NCBI GenBank assembly: GCA_002509665.1
Contig: DADN01000083.1
Coordinates: forward strand, 1 to 7,490
Source: Methanobacterium sp. UBA8
GTDB taxonomy: Archaea; Methanobacteriota; Methanobacteria; Methanobacteriales; Methanobacteriaceae
Length of the DNA stretch: 7,490 bases
Direction of reading: 5' to 3'
Shown here piece after piece: positions 1 through 6,296 of the stretch; position 1 is the first letter of the stretch; the number at the start of each line of letters is the position of its first letter. A model generated the notes under the pieces. The model made no database searches and was not told where the DNA came from. It saw only the letters and a program-made list of their open reading frames with translations. A program made the position numbers and the translations under genes.

Positions 1-4
1 CTTA

Positions 5-970
5 CTATAACGGGTCAACTGAAACAAGTTTACTGTGAACGATATATGCTGCTCTAGAATATCCAGTAGGCCAACAGGTTATCAACCATAATTCAGGAGT
101 ACTTACTGACTGATATCCGAGGGAAACACCTTTAGCTCCCCACCTTATATCATCACCATTAGATGTGACTTCATAAGTGTATTTTTTCTGAGTTAGGTAA
201 TCTTTAATTATTAAAGGATCTCCAACTTTTAGTTGAGTTATTCCACTAAATGGAGCAGAATGTGATGTATGATGCCCTAATAAAGCAGTTTGCCCGTTTG
301 TTCCAGGATAGTAACTTGTTTGTATAAAGTAAACAGCAGGATCATTTACAGAATGGGTTGTTATCTCCCAATCTCCACCTATAGTAGGCATTATAAGTTC
401 AGCCCATCCTACAACTTTATTTTTATTAGTTACACTATCGTTTATTTGAATACTGTTAACTATTGTGTTTAATTCATTTCCAGCAGCACTAACATCTAAT
501 CCAGAGCTACCTGAAGCACTACCAGGACCAGTATAAATTACACCATAAAGTGCATTATTTTTCTGGAACCATACCTCTTTTCGTAGTTTTGATACATTAC
601 CGTCCTGTAATTTATAATCGGTTTCATAACCAGTGACTCCATTTACAGTTACATTTTTAGTAGATACAATCTGGAAATTCTTATCAACAGTCCCAACACC
701 GTTCAACTGGATCTGATTAGCCAAATTATATCCTTTAGGTACACGTTCTTTAACAACTGTAATTTTCAATCCAGAATCATCCGAAAATGACGTTATATTA
801 GACCCAGTTCCATTAACTTCAGTCAGGGCCGCAGGATAATCAAAAGAAATTTCCCCATTGTCAAAATGATTTGAGTGTGTTCCTAAGCCGTTGCCTCCCA
901 AATTCACCGCAAAAATAATAATTACCACAACGGCTAGCAAAATTATTAAATAAGTGTTCAAACGTTTCAA
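5..970 (-). CDS. Membrane-anchored PsbP-like domain / sortase fusion protein
   Basis: Predicted extracellular cysteine transpeptidase of 321 residues. A short basic N-terminus (K2, R3) is followed by one hydrophobic segment (about 6-22), giving an N-in anchor with the rest outside the cell. Residues about 36-177 look like the archaeal PsbP-like domain (FDNGEISFDYP start, NVTVNGVTGYETDY, EVWFQKNNALYGVIY). Residues about 186-321 are the sortase domain: LLGHHTSHSAPF with likely catalytic His233, LWLITCWP with Cys299, and SRAAYIV with Arg306, the full His-Cys-Arg triad. Sortases cleave a C-terminal sorting signal and join the protein to an amine acceptor; no substrate gene is in the window. The start is TTG: no ATG exists before Met195, and a good ribosome site precedes it. 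The stop is TAG. The sortase call is strong; class and substrate are unknown, and the PsbP-like call is from resemblance only. Confidence 0.85.
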   Translation of the reverse strand: MKRLNTYLIILLAVVVIIIFAVNLGGNGLGTHSNHFDNGEISFDYPAALTEVNGTGSNITSFSDDSGLKITVVKERVPKGYNLANQIQLNGVGTVDKNFQIVSTKNVTVNGVTGYETDYKLQDGNVSKLRKEVWFQKNNALYGVIYTGPGSASGSSGLDVSAAGNELNTIVNSIQINDSVTNKNKVVGWAELIMPTIGGDWEITTHSVNDPAVYFIQTSYYPGTNGQTALLGHHTSHSAPFSGITQLKVGDPLIIKDYLTQKKYTYEVTSNGDDIRWGAKGVSLGYQSVSTPELWLITCWPTGYSRAAYIVHSKLVSVDPL

Positions 971-979
971 TTTATTAAT

Positions 980-987
980 CTCTCCCT
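980..987 (-). promoter_or_regulatory. Ribosome binding site deciding the TTG start of the sortase gene
   Basis: On the minus strand AGGGAGAG lies 9 bases before TTG at 968-970. It matches part of the archaeal anti-Shine-Dalgarno complement and is the main reason to accept the non-ATG start, since the hydrophobic anchor begins only a few residues later. Confidence 0.65.
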
Positions 988-1210
988 ATTCGATGTTATA
1001 TAATGCAGTTACTTTTAATTTTCATCACTTATTAAATTTATTATAAGTAATAACAAATCTTAAACTTTTAAAATAAAGTCATAATCATTAGAAATGATCT
1101 ATCAACTTAATTTTCTATATATTATTTATAAAACATAATTAAAATAATTTACACCCAAAAATAAAAAAATAAGCAATCCTCAAGTTATGATATGTAATAG
1201 TTAATCATAA

Positions 1211-1226
1211 AAAAAATTTAAAAATA
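1211..1226 (+). promoter_or_regulatory. Possible archaeal promoter (BRE/TATA-like) of xth
   Basis: An A-run followed by TTTAAAAATA lies about 40-50 bases before the xth start codon. With the usual TATA-to-start distance of about 25 bases, transcription would begin near 1247 and leave a leader of about 18 bases. The surrounding sequence is so A/T-rich that this is only the best-positioned candidate. Confidence 0.3.
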
Positions 1227-1264
1227 TTTTTACATCTCAAATCTAAAGAACACGGAATGAAAGT

Positions 1265-2038
1265 ATGAAAATGAAAATTTTATCATGGAACGTAAACGGT
1301 TTAAGGGCCGTGCACAAAAAAGGATTCATTGAATGGATTCAAGCTGAAAGTCCCGATATATTATGCATTCAGGAAACAAAAGCTGCAAGGGAACAGCTTC
1401 CAAGAGCCTTAAAAAGTATTGAGGGATACCATGCCTATTTTTGCGAGGCAGAAAAGAAGGGCTACAGCGGAGTGGCAATATACAGCAAAACAAAGCCAAA
1501 AAACGTAGAATATGGCTTTGGGATTTCAAAATTTGACAGTGAAGGCAGGATACTGATTGCAGATTATGAAGATTTTGTCCTCCTCAACATATATTTCCCA
1601 AACGGCAAAATGTCCGATGAAAGACTTGCATACAAGTTAGAATTCTACGACGCACTCCTTGATTATGCCAATAAATTAAAAGAAAATGGTAAAAACGTGG
1701 TAATCTGCGGAGACCTGAACACCGCCCATAAAGAGATAGATATTGCAAGGCCAAAAGCAAATGAAAAAAATTCAGGCTTTTTACCCATAGAACGTGCATG
1801 GATTGATAAATTTCTAAGTCAGGGGTATGTTGATACACTCCGAATGTTCAATAAAAACCCAGAACAATATACATGGTGGAGTTACAGAGGAGGTGCCAGA
1901 AGTAGAAATGTAGGATGGAGATTGGATTATTTCTTTGTAAATGAGGAGTTTAAAGATAAAGTAAAATTCGCGTACATACTTCCAGAGGTGATGGGGTCTG
2001 ACCACTGCCCTGTCGGTGTAGATATTGAAAGGGAATAA
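1265..2038 (+). CDS. xth: Exodeoxyribonuclease III / AP endonuclease, Mth212-like
   Basis: Base-excision repair nuclease of the exonuclease-endonuclease-phosphatase fold, 257 residues and complete. It incises DNA 5' of abasic sites and has 3'-5' exonuclease activity in this family. All catalytic motifs are visible: SWNVNGLRA (Asn9, Asn11), QETK (Glu37), NIYFPNG (Tyr110), GDLNTAH (Asp150, Asn152), GWRLDYFF (Asp221) and GSDHCPVG (Asp246, His247). Length and motif text agree closely, as I recall it, with Mth212 of Methanothermobacter thermautotrophicus, which also nicks DNA directly at uracil. Lys124 in YKLEFYDA appears to match the Mth212 lysine implicated in uridine recognition. ATG at 1265 is chosen because GGAATGA (1254-1260) is better spaced from it than from the in-frame ATG at 1271; with the latter the protein begins MKILSWN. 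Family call very secure; uracil activity inferred. Confidence 0.96.
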   Translation: MKMKILSWNVNGLRAVHKKGFIEWIQAESPDILCIQETKAAREQLPRALKSIEGYHAYFCEAEKKGYSGVAIYSKTKPKNVEYGFGISKFDSEGRILIADYEDFVLLNIYFPNGKMSDERLAYKLEFYDALLDYANKLKENGKNVVICGDLNTAHKEIDIARPKANEKNSGFLPIERAWIDKFLSQGYVDTLRMFNKNPEQYTWWSYRGGARSRNVGWRLDYFFVNEEFKDKVKFAYILPEVMGSDHCPVGVDIERE

Positions 2039-2050
2039 TCAAAAACTCAT

Positions 2051-2085
2051 GGTAATTTATGTAAATTATCCCTATTTTTATCTTT
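2051..2085 (+). terminator. Likely transcription terminator of xth
   Basis: Just after the xth stop, an imperfect inverted repeat (GGTAATTT at 2051-2058, AAATTATCC at 2063-2071, one bulged T) is followed by the T-rich stretch CTATTTTTATCTTT. U-rich tracts are the main archaeal termination signal; the hairpin may or may not contribute. Confidence 0.5.
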
Positions 2086-2147
2086 AATATTAGCTAAGAT
2101 AGTTTCATTTTAAATTTATTATACAAATTAATAACCGATTCAAGAAA

Positions 2148-2162
2148 GAAAAAGTATAAATT
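2148..2162 (+). promoter_or_regulatory. Possible archaeal promoter (BRE + TATA box) for the helicase transcript
   Basis: GAAAAAG directly followed by TATAAATT has the purine/A-rich BRE and TATA arrangement of archaeal promoters. Transcription would begin near 2185, giving a leader of roughly 95 bases that contains the palindrome at 2209-2235. A rival TATA-like string, TTTTATATT (2205-2213), would start transcription near 2235-2240 and leave a leader of about 40 bases. The sequence alone does not decide between them. Confidence 0.4.
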
Positions 2163-2177
2163 CTAGTTTTACGTATA

Positions 2178-2279
2178 ATGATGAAAAGAGGCTTAAAACT
2201 TGGATTTTATATTCCATTTTTTAAAATTGGAATATATTCTTATTTTGACTTAAGACAACCTAAGCAGGGAACTAATTAA
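2178..2279 (+). CDS. Possible 33-residue leader peptide overlapping the helicase start (speculative)
   Basis: A short open frame begins with tandem ATG codons (2178 and 2181) and ends at TAA 2277-2279, so its stop shares one base with the helicase ATG (TAATG). The peptide would be basic and aromatic (MMKRGLKLGFYIPFF at its start) with no recognised domain. No clear ribosome site precedes it. If transcription begins from the TATA-like box at 2155-2162, the ATG falls at or just upstream of the expected start, so it would need to be nearly leaderless. A frame this short is often chance in A/T-rich DNA; the stop-start overlap is the only positive sign. Confidence 0.18.
   Translation: MMKRGLKLGFYIPFFKIGIYSYFDLRQPKQGTN
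2209..2235. repeat. Inverted repeat in the helicase leader or promoter
   Basis: ATATTCCA (2209-2216) and TGGAATAT (2228-2235) are perfect complements separated by 11 bases, and the T and A runs inside the spacer can lengthen the stem. It lies 43 bases before the helicase start. Depending on which TATA box is used, it is either a hairpin in the mRNA leader or an operator-like palindrome over the transcription start. Confidence 0.6.
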
Positions 2280-4555
2280 TGATAGAAAAGACATTAAACT
2301 CATTGAAATCAAAAAAGTGGTATAAAAACAGGCTGGAACATACACGTATCCTAAAACCACAAGAAGCCGTTTACGGAGATACTAAAGCTGTTTTACCACA
2401 ATTTATAAAGAATTACTTGCACAAAAATAATATAAAACTGTATAAACACCAGTGCAGCGCCATAGACCTGCTTCGAGGCGGTAAAAATGTAATTATAACC
2501 ACCCCTACTGCATCTGGTAAAACCCTTGCCTTCAATATACCTATTTTTGAAAAATTAAGTCAGAATAAGGATGCTACAGCACTTTATATTTATCCAGCAA
2601 AGGCCCTTGCAAATGACCAGCTCAAATCAATGAAAGAGCTTGAAAAGTACTGCGGAATGAATTTAAATCCAGAAGTATATGATGGAGACACTACCCCCAC
2701 AAAAAAAAGGAAGATTAGAAAAGATTCCAGAATAATTATAACTAACCCCTATGAATTACACAATGTTTTACCATGGCACCACCAGTGGGAAAATTTCTTC
2801 AGTAATCTTAAATTCGTTGTAATAGATGAAGCACACCAGTACAGGGGTGTTTTCGGGTCCAACGTTGCATTCTTACTGAGGAGGTTTCAGAGGATCTGCA
2901 ACTATTACGGGTCTGATCCACAATTTATTTTATCCACAGCTACTTTAGCAAATCCTGTTGAATTCAGCGAGAAATTAACAGGCCTTAAATTTAATCTAAT
3001 ATCTGAAGATAGTTCCCCCAAAGGAAAAAAACATTTCATATTCTATAATCCATATTATGACGGTGTGGGAAAGACCACAACACACGTAGAATCTCAGGGT
3101 CTGTTCCAGTTATTTGTATTGAATAAATTACAAACCCTCTGCTTTACTACTTCAAGGAAAATGGCAGAACTAATTGCAAGGCGTTCTAAAAAGGAAATTG
3201 CAGAAATTGACGAATCACTTGCAAATAAAATCTCTGCATACCGGGCGGGTTACCTGGCAGAAGATAGACGTAAAATAGAAAATAACCTTAAAAATGGTAA
3301 ACTAAGAGGCGTAACTGCTACCAATGCTCTCGAATTAGGTATAAACATTGGTTCACTGGACAGCGTCATCATATCAGGTTATCCCGGCACGTTAATGTCA
3401 ATATGGCAGCAGGCAGGTAGAGCAGGTAGGGGTACTTCTGATTCCCTTGTAACTTTCGTTGCCTTTCAAAATCCGTTAGACCAGTACTTTATGAAACATC
3501 CCGATGTCTTCTTCGATAAGCCCCACGAGCATGCTATAATTGACCTGTCTAATTTTCAAATTATAAAAGGGCATTTAATGTGCGCTGCAAAGGAAATGCC
3601 TGTAAAACCAAACCTGATGAAAATCGACTTTGAAACTGATGTAGAAGAACATTTAAAATCCTTAAAAAATTCGAAATTAATTGAAAAGACAAATAAAGGA
3701 TGGGTTTACTCCGGATCAGAATACCCTCCGTTTAAGGTTAACCTGGGAAATACTTCAGACGAAATATTTAAGGTATACTACAAAGGGGAAGTCCTTGAAA
3801 CTATGGATAAAAGACAAGCATACACTGAAGCACACCACGGGGCAGTTTTAATTAATCAGGGCGAAACTTATATTGTAAGAGAATTTAATCTGGCTAAAAA
3901 CATTATAAAAGTAGTTAAAAAAGATGTAAACAGTCATACAAGCGTTCAAAAGGACATTGACATTAAAATATTTAAAGAATTTGAAAAAAGGACTATTGGA
4001 AATCTGAATATTTCCTTTGGAGAACTTAAAGTAAGTGAATATTACCCTAAATATAAGGTAATAGAAAGGAGTAAAATAGTCAGCGTGCGGAACCTTAAAC
4101 TTCCGCCAATTCAGTTTAAAACAAAAGGCATGTGGTTTACTTTACCTGAAAATATTGCAGAAGGTCTTAGATGTGCTATAGATCGAAAAGAAATTTTTGA
4201 AGGCGGTATCCACGGGCTTGAACATGCCATGATAGCTATTATTCCATTTCACGTTATGTGCGATAGATTTGACATTGGTGGAGTTTCTACACCTAGCCAC
4301 CCGGATACAAAAATGGCAACAATTTTCATTTATGATGGATTTGAAGGGGGTATCGGATTAACTGAGAAAGCATTCCATTTAATTGAAGAAATAACCCGCA
4401 TGACTTATGAACTTGTAAGGGATTGTACCTGTGAAGAAGGATGCCCTGCATGTATATACTCACCAAAATGTGGTAACGATAATAAACCACTTGATAAAGA
4501 AGGGACTCTTTTTATACTTGAACAGATGTTTGATCTAATGGAAATGGAAAGATAA
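2279..4555 (+). CDS. MrfA/YprA/Hrq1-like superfamily 2 DNA helicase with DUF1998 zinc-binding C-terminus
   Basis: ATP-dependent DNA helicase of 758 residues, close to the usual length of the MrfA (YprA) family. Characterised relatives move 3'-5' on single-stranded DNA and act in repair of bulky adducts or crosslinks such as those of mitomycin C. Motifs in order: LYKHQ (54-58), Walker A TPTASGKT (75-82), TNPYEL (155-160), DEAH box in VVIDEAHQYRG (183-186), STAT (219-222), LCFTTSR (287-293), ATNALELGIN (347-356), QQAGRAGRG (377-385). The C-terminal DUF1998-type region has HGLEHA (645-650) and a CxCx3Cx2C cluster (Cys716, 718, 722, 725, plus Cys731), the probable zinc site. All appear intact. 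The start is fixed by an in-frame TAA four bases upstream of the ATG, with AGGGA at 2266-2270 as ribosome site. No nuclease partner (MrfB) is in the window. Family secure; pathway inferred. Confidence 0.94.
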   Translation: MIEKTLNSLKSKKWYKNRLEHTRILKPQEAVYGDTKAVLPQFIKNYLHKNNIKLYKHQCSAIDLLRGGKNVIITTPTASGKTLAFNIPIFEKLSQNKDATALYIYPAKALANDQLKSMKELEKYCGMNLNPEVYDGDTTPTKKRKIRKDSRIIITNPYELHNVLPWHHQWENFFSNLKFVVIDEAHQYRGVFGSNVAFLLRRFQRICNYYGSDPQFILSTATLANPVEFSEKLTGLKFNLISEDSSPKGKKHFIFYNPYYDGVGKTTTHVESQGLFQLFVLNKLQTLCFTTSRKMAELIARRSKKEIAEIDESLANKISAYRAGYLAEDRRKIENNLKNGKLRGVTATNALELGINIGSLDSVIISGYPGTLMSIWQQAGRAGRGTSDSLVTFVAFQNPLDQYFMKHPDVFFDKPHEHAIIDLSNFQIIKGHLMCAAKEMPVKPNLMKIDFETDVEEHLKSLKNSKLIEKTNKGWVYSGSEYPPFKVNLGNTSDEIFKVYYKGEVLETMDKRQAYTEAHHGAVLINQGETYIVREFNLAKNIIKVVKKDVNSHTSVQKDIDIKIFKEFEKRTIGNLNISFGELKVSEYYPKYKVIERSKIVSVRNLKLPPIQFKTKGMWFTLPENIAEGLRCAIDRKEIFEGGIHGLEHAMIAIIPFHVMCDRFDIGGVSTPSHPDTKMATIFIYDGFEGGIGLTEKAFHLIEEITRMTYELVRDCTCEEGCPACIYSPKCGNDNKPLDKEGTLFILEQMFDLMEMER

Positions 4556-4556
4556 A

Positions 4557-4580
4557 TTTTGTTGAAATATTTTTATTATT
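4557..4580 (+). terminator. Likely U-rich terminator after the helicase gene
   Basis: Directly after the stop codon lie TTTT (4557-4560) and TTTTTATTATT (4570-4580), a U-rich end typical of archaeal transcripts. There is no strong hairpin. The next gene starts 82 bases further on, so readthrough is possible. Confidence 0.4.
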
Positions 4581-4594
4581 AAGTAAATATTAAC

Positions 4595-4603
4595 ATAAAT
4601 ATA
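4595..4603 (+). promoter_or_regulatory. Possible TATA box of the SWIM gene
   Basis: ATAAATATA lies 59 bases before the start codon. A transcript beginning about 25 bases downstream would have a leader of roughly 36 bases containing the ribosome site AGAGG (4649-4653). The match is modest in an A/T-rich gap, and the gene might instead be read from the helicase promoter. Confidence 0.3.
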
Positions 4604-4661
4604 GAATTATCTAAAAATTGAGTTAATACAAAAATAAAAGTAAACAACAGAGGATTAACCA

Positions 4662-4919
4662 ATGGGAAACAGGATGAATGAAGGTTTTAAATTATACCAT
4701 GAAGGTAATGTTGAAATTGAATTATTCGACGATGATTTAATGATCTTCAGCGTACAGGGCTCTAAAGATGATACATATCAGGTCAGCATGAATGAAAATA
4801 TGTGGCTCTGTGACTGTGATGATTATCAATACAGAAGTGAAAAAGAGCCGGGTAGTTTTGTCTGTAAACATTTATGGGCGGCATTCTTCAAGGTTGCTGA
4901 GCTGAAAAATGAAGATTAG
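4662..4919 (+). CDS. Small SWIM-type zinc finger protein
   Basis: An 85-residue, acidic, probably cytosolic protein. Its C-terminal half carries the SWIM signature CxC...CxH: Cys50 and Cys52 in WLCDCDDY, then Cys68 and His70 in [10 protein letters not shown], with 15 residues between the pairs. These four residues should bind one zinc. SWIM domains occur in nucleic-acid-binding proteins and in recombination factors of the Sws1/Shu type, which partner with Rad51 paralogues, in bacteria, archaea and eukaryotes. Residues 8-45 look like a short beta-rich lead-in ([14 protein letters not shown]), common before such fingers. AGAGG 8 bases before ATG 4662 supports this start over Met5. It follows the helicase on the same strand after 106 bases, and its TAG overlaps the stop of the convergent kinase gene. 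A repair or recombination role is inferred from neighbours and family. Confidence 0.85.
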   Translation: MGNRMNEGFKLYHEGNVEIELFDDDLMIFSVQGSKDDTYQVSMNENMWLCDCDDYQYRSEKEPGSFVCKHLWAAFFKVAELKNED

Positions 4920-6154
4920 TTATTTTTTGGATTGATAGGTAACGTAAAATAAAAAGTCGATCCCTTACCTAATTCAGATTCCACCCATATACGGCCTCCG
5001 TGGCACTCAACTATCCTTTTAGCAACTGAGAGCCCAATTCCAGTTCCTTGATATTCCTCCATTGTGTGAAGTCTCTGGAATATCGTAAAAATTCGATCTT
5101 GATATTTTGGATCTATTCCAATGCCATTATCTGAAATACTGAAAACATATTCCTTGGTTTTTTCATCTTTTTCTACTGAAATATGAATTGTAGGTGGTTC
5201 ATCTGGTTTTTTAAATTTAATGGAATTAGTTATAATGTTTTGAAATAATCGGGCAATTTGCCTGGAATCAGCATATATTTCTGGCAAATGATTATAGGTA
5301 ATTTTGGCATCATTTTCCTTAATAAGCACACTTAAACTGGAAATAATCTGTTTAATGGTTTTTTCAAGGTTTATTTTTTCAAAATTACTTCCTTTAGTCA
5401 TTACTCTTGAAAATTCCAGCAAATCTTCGATCTGCTGTTTCATTCTAATTGAAGCATCTACAATATAACCAATAAATTCATCAGCGTCACTGTCAAGTTT
5501 ACCCTCATAACGCCTCGCTAAAAGTTGTGTAAAGCTTGCAATGGTTCTTAAAGGTTCCTGTAAATCATGAGATGCCACATATGCAAATTGCTGCAGTTCA
5601 TCATTAGAACGTTTTAATTCATCTTCTAACTTTTTTCGCCCAGTAATATCAACAACTGCTATTTTAAAAATAGTTTCTGGGTTAAACTGGGGCATCATCT
5701 CAACATGTGCATAAAAAACAATTCCATTCTTCCGGATTAGCCCGAGATCAAATACCTGTTTCGCACCTGTTTTTATAGCTTGTTTAAGATGATCCAGAAA
5801 CGTTTTTGAGTAGTCTGGAGTTATATACCATCTAAATAATGTTTTAATCAGATAATTTTTATCAAAACCTAATAATTCTGCTCCAGTACTATTTAACTCG
5901 GTGACTGCACTGGTTGCATCAAGTGTAAAATATCCAACGGGTGCAGAATTGTAAAGGTCATAATATTTCTCGTGTAATTTTTCTAATTCTTTTCGAGACT
6001 CTCTAAGCTCTTCATTTTGCATTTCCAGTTCAACTTGATGTACTTGAAGTTCATGAATCAGAGCATCGACATCTTTTGGGATATTTCCCAATTTTTCTGT
6101 TTTTTCACGCAGCCTTTCTTCAGCAATGGAACGCATTTCTTCTTTATTATCCAT
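4916..6154 (-). CDS. Soluble PAS-domain sensor histidine kinase
   Basis: Cytosolic histidine kinase of 412 residues without membrane segments, so it probably senses an internal signal. Order: N-terminal helical/coiled-coil part (about 1-63, with [18 protein letters not shown]), PAS domain (about 64-173, [12 protein letters not shown] to VVDITGRK), dimerisation/phosphoacceptor helices with H-box SHDLQEPLR (His196), then the ATPase domain with N-box QNIITNS (Asn306, Asn310), DNGIGI (342-347), F-box FTIFQRLH and GTGIGL (370-375). All boxes are intact. No receiver or output domain is attached, and no response regulator is in the window. The frame is open upstream to a TTG at 6224-6226, but ATG at 6152-6154 is preferred because GGAGAG stands 9 bases before it and the protein then begins [15 protein letters not shown], as expected for this family. 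It lies 142 bases downstream of the large PAS protein gene on the same strand. Partner and signal are unknown. Confidence 0.93.
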   Translation of the reverse strand: MDNKEEMRSIAEERLREKTEKLGNIPKDVDALIHELQVHQVELEMQNEELRESRKELEKLHEKYYDLYNSAPVGYFTLDATSAVTELNSTGAELLGFDKNYLIKTLFRWYITPDYSKTFLDHLKQAIKTGAKQVFDLGLIRKNGIVFYAHVEMMPQFNPETIFKIAVVDITGRKKLEDELKRSNDELQQFAYVASHDLQEPLRTIASFTQLLARRYEGKLDSDADEFIGYIVDASIRMKQQIEDLLEFSRVMTKGSNFEKINLEKTIKQIISSLSVLIKENDAKITYNHLPEIYADSRQIARLFQNIITNSIKFKKPDEPPTIHISVEKDEKTKEYVFSISDNGIGIDPKYQDRIFTIFQRLHTMEEYQGTGIGLSVAKRIVECHGGRIWVESELGKGSTFYFTLPINPKNN

Positions 6155-6163
6155 TATTACAAG

Positions 6164-6169
6164 CTCTCC
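6164..6169 (-). promoter_or_regulatory. Ribosome binding site deciding the kinase start
   Basis: On the minus strand AAAGGAGAG ends 9 bases before ATG at 6152-6154. It is the strongest ribosome site near this gene and argues against the longer version that would start at TTG 6224-6226 inside the inverted repeat. Confidence 0.7.
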
Positions 6170-6172
6170 TTT

Positions 6173-6182
6173 CCCCCCCCCC
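6173..6182 (-). repeat. G10 homopolymer in the kinase leader
   Basis: Ten uninterrupted C on the plus strand, read as ten G in the kinase transcript, three bases upstream of the ribosome site. Such a run is very unlikely by chance in this A/T-rich DNA. Runs of this length slip during replication and commonly vary in length. Confidence 0.9.
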
Positions 6183-6199
6183 AAATTTAGAGAATTTTT

Positions 6200-6234
6200 G
6201 TAAATCATTGAAAATTTAATATTCAATGATTTAC
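6200..6234. repeat. Perfect 13-bp inverted repeat upstream of the kinase gene
   Basis: GTAAATCATTGAA (6200-6212) and TTCAATGATTTAC (6222-6234) are exact reverse complements around a 9-base A/T spacer. Neither strand has a T-run directly after the repeat, so it does not look like an intrinsic terminator of the upstream PAS gene. It covers the place where transcription from the TATA-like box at 6249-6256 should begin, which fits an operator bound by a dimeric regulator. Confidence 0.85.
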
Positions 6235-6248
6235 TATGGAGTAATATT

Positions 6249-6256
6249 AATTTATA
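6249..6256 (-). promoter_or_regulatory. Possible TATA box of the histidine kinase gene
   Basis: TATAAATT on the minus strand stands about 95 bases before the kinase ATG. Transcription would begin near 6225-6230, inside the 13-bp inverted repeat, leaving a leader of roughly 75 bases that includes the G10 run. Modest match; readthrough from the upstream PAS gene is the alternative, since no clear terminator separates the two. Confidence 0.4.
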
Positions 6257-6296
6257 GTTTTAATATGAATAATGGCAGTTATTTATCTTAATGTTT

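Larger units (their letters stand above)
971..1264. other. Divergent AT-rich intergenic region between the sortase gene and xth
   Basis: This 294-base stretch separates two divergently transcribed genes and must hold both promoters. It is extremely A/T-rich, with many TATA-like strings on both strands, so no single box stands out. For the minus-strand gene the best-placed candidate is the TTATAATAAATTT-type string around 1031-1046 (minus strand), which would give a leader of roughly 45 bases. A small perfect inverted repeat ATCATT-AGA-AATGAT lies at 1084-1098; in such A/T-rich sequence it may be chance. I see no RNA gene and no convincing ORF here. Confidence 0.5.

Noticed and set aside
1326..2005. 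Three minus-strand open frames inside xth
   Set aside because: All lie opposite the complete exonuclease III gene and show no protein-like features of their own.
6155..6226. Longer kinase version starting at TTG 6224-6226
   Set aside because: The extra 24 residues would be encoded across the palindrome spacer and the G10 tract, the start is TTG without a ribosome site, and the ATG at 6152-6154 has a strong one.
6200..6234. Intrinsic terminator of the large PAS gene
   Set aside because: The hairpin is strong, but on the minus strand it is followed by A-rich sequence (AAAAATTCTC) rather than a T-run, so a regulatory role fits better.
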